From Apostichopus japonicus (lineage: Eukaryota > Echinodermata > Holothuroidea > Aspidochirotida > Stichopodidae): a DNA stretch of 64,000 nt. The translations under genes were made by a program, and so were the position numbers. The notes beneath the pieces are model-generated. The model did not search any database, had not been told where the DNA came from, and worked only from the letters and a program-made list of their open reading frames with translations. Positions 57,433-64,000 of this stretch are shown in pieces. The stretch is from the NCBI RefSeq assembly GCF_037975245.1, contig NC_092573.1, positions 2,106,501 through 2,170,500 on the forward strand. The letters run 5' to 3'. Position 1 is the first letter of the stretch. Each line of letters opens with the position of its first letter.

Positions 57433-57598
57433 GGGATTAATCAACGGTCTAGCGTGCGTTACTCACATGATTAATGCACTCCGGGTGTTAATGCTATCGC
57501 TGGATGCACTCGGGCTCCGCCCTCGTGCATCGCTTGCATTATCCCCCGATCGTGCATTAATCCTGTGAGTAACGCACGCTAGACCGTTGATTAACCCC
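57433..57598. mobile_element. 166-bp foldback (hairpin) element
   Basis: The left arm TTAATCAACGGTCTAGCGTG then CGTTACTCACATGATTAATG pairs with the right arm CATTAATCCTGTGAGTAACG then CACGCTAGACCGTTGATTAA across ~48 bp with about one mismatch. A second nested inverted repeat (GATGCACTCGGGC / GCCCTCGTGCATC) sits in the loop. Non-coding, MITE-like. Confidence 0.88.
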
Positions 57599-57772
57599 TT
57601 ATTGATAGGCGGATCATTGCCGGCTAACGGTGGCCGCCAGTGGCGGCCCGCCAATGAAAAGAGTATCATACCTGCAGCAGAGCCGCCAGCGGCCAGCCGC
57701 AGCCGATCACATACGATATATTATCTTTGGGTTTCCATAACAACTCCCTGGGTTGACCAACGCCGACCCGTC

Positions 57773-57812
57773 GCCGGCTCCAGCACCCTCGGCCCACCGT
57801 GCTGGAGCCGGC
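57773..57812. repeat. Perfect 14-bp GC-rich inverted repeat
   Basis: GCCGGCTCCAGCAC and GTGCTGGAGCCGGC are separated by 12 bases. It lies in a locally GC-rich block (57600-57830) with further GGCCGCC/GGCGGCC words. Confidence 0.9.
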
Positions 57813-58859
57813 CCGCCTACGGTTGCTGTCTGGGGAAAGTTCAGAATGAAATTTACATTCTCTACGGATTATCACTCATCTCTTCCAAACATATATAGGC
57901 CTACATTCCATTCTGTTTTCTTCGACTTGTGAATTAAGAATATACTGCATTTAACAACTTGATAAGGTATACAGGGGCTGATCCAGGATTTTATAAAGGA
58001 GGGAGTGAGAAACCTTGGTTCGTCGAAGCCGACTACCATGTAGACTAGGAATTAGGCTTATTGATTGTCCTACATTACTTTTAAAGTTTCGTGCGAGGTT
58101 GCTAGGCTTCGTAATTGTACACCCCTCACCTGCCCCTCCCCCTTGTATATCTGCGGTTGATATACATAACAACGGAAATAAGCAACTAAATGAAGCATGA
58201 TTATCTGCAAACGAACAATGATGGATTGTATTAGATGTCTCATCAGTATCACACTCGATGTCCACCGTCCCCGACATGTCGGTGACAGTTTTCATTCTTG
58301 AGTTTATCCATCTTCTTTTTTATATAGGCCCTTTTATGTGGATTGTATGTCCCTCCGGATCCTGTATTTTACTACTAAACTAAATAGCGGCAAGCCAAGG
58401 GCGCAAACCGAACGCACTGAATCAGACTGCACATCATAATTCTAGCATATGCAAGCTTCCACAGTTTTACTATAAGCTGTGTTAGAGTAAGGGACATAAT
58501 GTGCGAAGGAAGGTTACGTTGGAAAAAGTCAAAACAATTTCATTTACTTTCGTCCCCTTCCACACATTCCAAACCTTCCTGCATAAATATTCCCAAACTT
58601 CCTTCAAATAAAATTACCTTCAAGTAAACTTAAATGGCTACTTAACGCTCCCGTACATAATATCCCACTGCAAAGTTTGAGCAGGAAGTTGGTGTGTTAT
58701 GGAACTCCCTGGTTTGAGGATCTAATCGCTCACAATGGAAATTGTGACACTGACTGTTTAGTTGCGGTTGCGGTATCCAAGTGTTTCGAGCAGTGAGCAG
58801 TGACAATTAATAATGGGTGTCAAATAAGTTCAGCGAATGCGGAAGGATATGTACATATG
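57813..58859. other. Unassigned spacer
   Basis: No gene recognised. CAGGGGCTGATCCAGGATTT at 57971 looks like a hAT-type terminus, and a relative in reverse orientation lies near 62780-62810. Confidence 0.4.
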
Positions 58860-59141
58860 CATAGGCGTAGGAGGCGGGGGGGGGGGGGGGGCTGGAGGGC
58901 TGCAGCCTCCAACCAACCAAACATTTTTGAGAAAATTCGGGCAATATGCTGAGAATTTTTCGGGCACCTACTGAAAGAAAAATAATTTGCAATGTGTTTT
59001 TCAATGGTTAAACTGATATTAATATTATCATTATTATTGTAACGACTTCCCCAATAATTCTGACCAATATGGAAGGGTATTAACACGGCAAATGATTGTA
59101 TGTTAATTGGCATGCAATGTAATAACCGATGCATGCCTATA

Positions 59142-59500
59142 CAGTGGCGCAGGAAGGTACTTTTGAGTGGGGGGGGGGGCTGAAGACTGATGGCCGGCCT
59201 GGGGGAGGGGTCTAAGGGGAGGGGGTTCCCCCTCCCCTTTGGATTTTTTTTGCATTTCCAGGTGGCCTCAGATGCAATTTGGTGCAATATAGCACACATC
59301 AACACCCACTCCATTTTGTAAATAATTTTGCATTTTCACCTGGCCTTAGATGCAATTTGGTGCTCCATATGAGATTTTTTTCTCATTTGGAAATGATAAA
59401 GGGGTTTTCTGACTTGCGAAGCGGGGGGGGGGGGCGGAATGATACTTCCGCCCCACCATATTTTTCACTGGGGGGCTGGCGCCCCCAGCCCCCCGGTTCC
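59142..59500. mobile_element. Second copy of the 372-bp hAT-type MITE, right end lost
   Basis: It starts CAGTGGCGCAGGAAGG and follows the 19394 copy closely to GGTTCCTA, where it jumps into TATGATACGCACG. The right terminal CGCCCTTG is missing. Confidence 0.85.
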
Positions 59501-59501
59501 T

Positions 59502-59729
59502 ATATGATACGCACGTTAACATGTCGAACGCGCGCGTGAAAAATTGTGGTTATACTTTTCGGGCAAGTCGTTACAGCCCCCCAAATCAAGTTGGGCTCCT
59601 ACGCCTATGTCAGCCTATATGATACGCACGTTAACATGTCGAACGCGCGCGTGAAAAATTGTGTTTATACTTTTCGGGCAAGTCGTTACAGCCCCCCCCC
59701 CAAATCCAAGTTGGGCTCCTACGCCTATG
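59502..59729. repeat. ~115-bp tandem duplication
   Basis: TATATGATACGCACGTTAAC...TTGGGCTCCTACGCCTATGT occurs twice in direct orientation, differing mainly in a C-run length and a G/T change. Confidence 0.9.
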
Positions 59730-59737
59730 TACATAAT

Positions 59738-60874
59738 GTGTAGCTGTTGTAAACATCTGTATAACCGCATGATTTTATGCGATTTTAAGAATGTTTCCTT
59801 TTTGGTTTGAGTATCAATTTTATTAATCATGATCGAGGCCAATTAGTTACCCGGATGTTGCATAGATACTTATAAGCACTTGTCAGATGTGACTATTGTT
59901 AACATATTTTATGACTGACATATCAATTCAGGGACAAAACAAGCAAACTTGAAGATTTCTAGGTGTGAATCCTCCCCATGGGTCCCCGCCAGGGCTGAGG
60001 CCTGGACCCATATGCAGCTAGGGGCCCACCTTGGGCCCCTGGATCACACCCGGTCGCGGTGTGCGCTACGCTGCACTCTTTCGGTTTTATCCGTATTTTC
60101 AATCATTTAGACCCCCCCCCCCCCCTCATTTTCCATTTGGAAATCTCCCAGCTGGCGATCACAGTTTAACCTAGGCCAAGCGCCGATATCATCATGCATT
60201 TCGTCTGAAAGGAGCAATCCCTCAGATATTTCAAATAAATGGTGTCATTATAATGACCCCCAGTTTTGGAAAGCATGCAGTTTAAATTTCGACGGATCAG
60301 CTAGGTAGCCCCGTAATTTCTAAAACTGATAATTTGATTGTCTGTACGTCACTCTTTTCTATATATGGATTCAGTTGATTGATTCAAGCTGCAGAAAGCA
60401 TTAAATTCTTGTAGAAAAGGTAGGGGCAGGAATCACCCCCCACCCCCCCCCCGTCCGCAAATTTTCAAAGCGAGGGGAAAGCTCCATTCCATATCTGACC
60501 CACCTATATAAACCCTCTGTTCCTACGCCGATGACTGTAGTTTGTGGCACTTCATGGTCCTTGAAGCAATATGAAGAAACTTGATCATGCATCATAACAC
60601 GTATGCGTTAGCGGCTAGAAACCAGCTGAGATACGGTTAATTCATGGGAGTGATATTCTAGCTCTGCATGCGCGAATCCAGGGCCTGTATGTGGGGTGGA
60701 CACCCTCCCATCTCGAGCTCACACAAAAATTCAACAGTAGGTACATTAGCACAACCCTGCGTTTAGACGTAATTATATAGACCTAGTGTAGTTTACATAG
60801 TCTTGATATGTCATGCCCAAGAATTCACCAATTGACATGAATTTCGTTTTTCTCGGGCAGGACCCACAGATCCC
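59738..60874. other. Repeat-fragment-rich spacer
   Basis: No gene recognised. Poly-C runs occur at 60112-60125 and 60438-60452, and a fragment ending TTCCTACGCCGATG near 60520 belongs to the GGCGTAGG-ended repeats. Confidence 0.45.
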
Positions 60875-60882
60875 CTAACTGG

Positions 60883-62739
60883 CAGTGGCGTCGCCAAGGG
60901 GGGGCAGGGGGGCACGTGCCCCCCTGGAAAACCTAGTGCCCCCCCCGAGTGCCCCCCCATCTGAGATTTGGGTTGGTAAAAAAATATAAATATATTTTGT
61001 TATATTCAACTCCCATCATCTGAGTTGGTTTTTCGTAAGGACAAAGCAGCACAGTAATTCGTATTTTCTTCAAATGAGCTGCGAAAAAATGAAAAAAGTT
61101 TATCCTTGAACGTCGGGTATCGAAGTCGTAACCGGCGCCATCACAACAGGTGTCGATATTTACATTGAATGTGTCAGTGCTCACGCCATACCAGCGGATA
61201 TACACGTCCGCTTCGCGAGCTACATGACTGTGAGAAGGGAGGGTACTGCAATATGTTGCCTTGGTCTGAGGTTGACAGGTTAGGAGCTGACGAAATGTGA
61301 GAATGTGAGGGTCCGCAGGCACCATACTTGACTATATTTGTGGACCCATATATTAACCCTGTTGTGTAGGGGTGCAGAGGTCATTTGAGGTCAGATGCTT
61401 GTAGGAACAAATGGCGAATGTTCACACCTGCATACTGAGCCATACTCGATGTGTGATCAAACTTTGGATTGCATGGTGAGATCCCTGATAGGAGCCAATA
61501 ACGATGCTGGAACCTGTTACATCTTAATAGATAATGGGAGGAAACGAGAAGGACAAGAAAGGAGTCGGGGGTCATGCACACATTAATTCAACAAATGTAG
61601 GTTCTATTGATAGGGTTAGGCATAATATCGACAGCATGTGGTTCATATCCTCTGCAAAATTCTGCGCCTTGTTAAAATCATTACCTCAAAAATAGCAATT
61701 TCTGGAGATATCTTCAGATCGAATTTAGCATCAAATGAGGCAGCATTTTGCATCTAGCCCATCCTCCGTATGCGAAAATTTTCCAAAGGGGAGGGGGCAG
61801 TGGCGACGGAACCGGGGGGGGGGGCTTGGGGGCTCAGCCCTCAATGAAAAAGTTGAGGGGGCAAATGCATGATAAGCCCCCCCCCCCCATATTTACCAAG
61901 GCTCCGAAACGTGCATCACGTGAAAAGTGGAACTTCGTCTTAGGCCAATGACTTGCTTCATTTCAGCCAGTTCCAGGCGCGTAGCCAGGAATTTGCCAAG
62001 GGAGGGGCGAAACTGTAGATTCTGCATTGTAAACTATCTAAGCGTAGCGCCACCATGATTGGCGCGAAGCGTACAAGAAAATTTTGGCTGCAAATGCCTC
62101 CCAGATCGCCGGAAATGGCACTTCCCATGCCTTGTTAGTTGCATCTTAGCATTTTCTCTTTTGAAAATACTAGCGATATCATAAAAACCTTAAAAAATTT
62201 TGTTAAAAATATGCTCAAGGGGGGGGGGGCGGCTGCCCCCTTCGCCCCCCTCCCCCTTGGCTACGCGCATGGCCAGTTCTCCAACATCCCCTTACTACAC
62301 TCAAAAACGTCTTTGCGAGTACACTACGAGTAATAGCTACTCTCTTAAAACACCATCGAATATACAAATTACAATGTTTTTACAGACTTTTACGTGCAAT
62401 CTGAGAAATTGCAGGCTTGAGACCCATATTTTAGGGCTAGGTATTCGCAGCATAAAACACTCGGGAAGTGCCGTTTCCGGCCATCTGGGGGTTTGAAAAA
62501 CCCAAAATTTTCTTGTACGCTCCGCGCCAACCGATGGTGGCGCTCCGCTTAGATAGTCTCTACACATTAGCTCCCCCCCCCCCAATAATTTTCCCGTTCC
62601 GCCGCGCCTGGAGGGCCACCCACTCCCCTTAGACCCCTCCCCCAGGACGGCGATCCGTATCCACCTAAGTGCCCCCCCAGCAAATGCTGGTGCCCCCCCT
62701 GTGCCCCCCCCCCGATTGAAAAGTCTGGTGACGCCACTG
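60883..62739. mobile_element. 1857-bp hAT-type element with perfect 8-bp TSD
   Basis: The left end CAGTGGCGTCGCCA and right end TGGTGACGCCACTG are inverted copies with one mismatch. CTAACTGG occurs directly outside both ends (60875-60882 and 62740-62747). GTGCCCCCC-type subterminal repeats lie at both sides. No transposase frame was recognised inside; the 130-codon - strand frame at 60933-61325 lacks hAT motifs. A separate foldback repeat is nested within. Confidence 0.9.
61975..62620. repeat. Nested foldback repeat with ~95-bp arms
   Basis: TATCTAAGCGTAGCGCCACC...GGAAATGGCACTTCCC (about 62033-62128) returns inverted at about 62466-62560 (GGGAAGTGCCGTTTCCGG...GGTGGCGCTCCGCTTAGATA). The outer ends GGCGCGTAGCCAGG and CCGCGCCTGG also pair loosely. 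Confidence 0.8.
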
Positions 62740-62747
62740 CTAACTGG

Positions 62748-63599
62748 GAGTTGGCTGCAAAGACCCCACGATCACACCCCTCCTTAATAAAATCATTGAC
62801 CAGCCCTGTGCAGCCCGACCGATAGCAAAAAAATCCCAGAGAATTTACACTGACCTTATCAGAGCCACAAAAATGTTGGTCATCAGCTGGACCGGTGTGT
62901 GTAAACTGTGTAATACGCGACGGTCTCGATCTTCTGTGCAATTGCGAGGTGGATTGTCGTTGGTACTGTACAGTGATACCGTACTTCAGTCATTCCCGTA
63001 TTGATTCTGTTAAATTCCGGTATCCATTTCCTTCGCTAAATGAGAATCTGTGTGACGCTAATGCTATGTTTAATTTTTCTGTAGTAACTTATTATATGGA
63101 TAATAAAAACATTTATGCTCTTCGTTGTTCTTGACAGAAACGTATGCTAGCCTAAAGTAGGCCTCAGCTATTACTTAGTATTAAGCCTAGGCTTACACAT
63201 TTAGGCTATGTAGCGTAACGTTACGAATAGGATAGCCTAAGCTAGGATTAGTGTAACTGTGAATATAACATTGTACGTATTGTATCGTCTTCGCAGAGGC
63301 GAAGGAAATAAGTAGTTAGCCTGTTACAATATATGAAAAGTTAATTATACCCAGATTTTTTTAATTTTTTATTGACATAGGCTAGTACGAAGTTAGGCGT
63401 CTGTAGATGGACCAGATCTAGCCTGATCATAAATTACAGTCCTGAATTACATTTAAATGTTTACAACAAATGGATTGGGCAATTAGCTTGAAAAGTTTTT
63501 GCTGGAGACTTTAACCGGTCTAGGCTAGTAGTAGTAAATTTGTGTAAGCGAGGCCGATTACGGTAAATGTAGAGTTCAGAAGGATACAAATATATACTA
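62748..63599. other. Unassigned spacer with TAGGCCT words
   Basis: No gene recognised. Short TAGGCCT, AGCCTAGGCT and GGCTA words cluster at 63150-63260. Confidence 0.4.
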
Positions 63600-63745
63600 G
63601 ATGTACAACACTGTGAACTGTGCGTAACATATATTTAATCAAAAGTACTATGTACAACACTGGATTCGTGCGTAACATATATTTAATCAAAAGTACTATG
63701 TACAACACTGGATTTGTGCGTAACATATATTTAATCAAACGTACT
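63600..63745. repeat. 49-bp tandem triplet
   Basis: TGCGTAACATATATTTAATC starts at 63620, 63669 and 63718, each followed by AAAAGTACTATGTACAACAC. The - strand repeat peptide is an artefact. Confidence 0.93.
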
Positions 63746-64000
63746 ATCTAACAGTAACACCTTATGGCCAACTCCACCAGCCTACTCCACAAGCGAGCCA
63801 GGGCTCGCCGACAGCTAACATGCATCAGTGAACATACTGTAAAGATTAAACTATTGTTACAAAATTAAGGGCATTCCTATATCGTCTTAGCATTTCGGAT
63901 ATGCAAATGAGGGATAAAGGTTAAGGGTGAGAGTTAACTTTACAATTGAATACAATCATTTGTTATTTCATGAAAAATATAGTGGGCCAGCAGTCTTTAT
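63746..64000. other. Window end, unassigned
   Basis: No gene or repeat recognised. Confidence 0.4.

Larger units (their letters stand above)
58860..59729. mobile_element. Composite non-autonomous hAT-type element with nested insertion
   Basis: The ends are CATAGGCGTAGGAG (left) and CTCCTACGCCTATG (right), perfect complements. Flanks TACATATG and TACATAAT share six of eight bases as a decayed target duplication. The interior contains an inserted copy of the 19394-19765 family and a tandem duplication of the right-hand part. Confidence 0.7.

Noticed and set aside
60933-61325. 130-codon - strand frame as hAT transposase
   Set aside because: Lacks the DETTD-type and dimerisation motifs; composition is unremarkable.

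Overview
The window is eukaryotic, intron-rich and AT-rich, with long (TA)n tracts, many tandem arrays and several transposon classes. It suggests a marine invertebrate deuterostome. An echinoderm, perhaps a sea cucumber, is my guess from the repeat style (TAGGCCTA clusters, CAGTGGCG-ended hAT repeats) and from the protein-coding exons, but the sequence alone does not prove this.

Two multi-exon host genes are readable and lie tail to tail. On the + strand, nine exons between 21989 and 29647 encode the last 324 residues of a single-pass membrane protein. It has two fibronectin-III-like modules, a Cys-containing linker, one transmembrane helix and a 13-residue tail. The layout resembles the ectodomain of IL-17 receptors, yet there is no SEFIR signalling domain. 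Its 5' exon(s) were not found. On the - strand, ten exons between 55894 and 37346 join in phase, with canonical GT-AG junctions, into a complete 534-aa lysosomal acid glucosylceramidase (GBA1 orthologue) with a signal peptide and both catalytic glutamates.

The left third (1-21 kb) is repeat territory. It holds a minisatellite, an intact APE-type non-LTR retrotransposon ORF (4021-6930), a double foldback element built from GATATC-palindrome arrays (9791-10680) and a frameshifted restriction-like-endonuclease non-LTR retrotransposon (15411-12246, - strand). It also holds a 400-bp direct duplication, a 26-bp array, a non-autonomous hAT element with a perfect 8-bp target duplication (19394-19765) and a 93-bp array. 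About 7 kb of apparently gene-free DNA separates the two host genes. The GBA1 introns carry tandem arrays, a pair of tRNA-derived SINE-like copies and hAT transposase remnants. The right end (56-64 kb) is dense in foldback and hAT-type elements, including nested insertions and a 1857-bp element (60883-62739) with an 8-bp target duplication.

The host genes have no obvious functional link. One is a lysosomal glycolipid hydrolase and the other a putative cell-surface receptor. Most remaining open reading frames are shadows of (TA)n, (GAT)n or other repeats.
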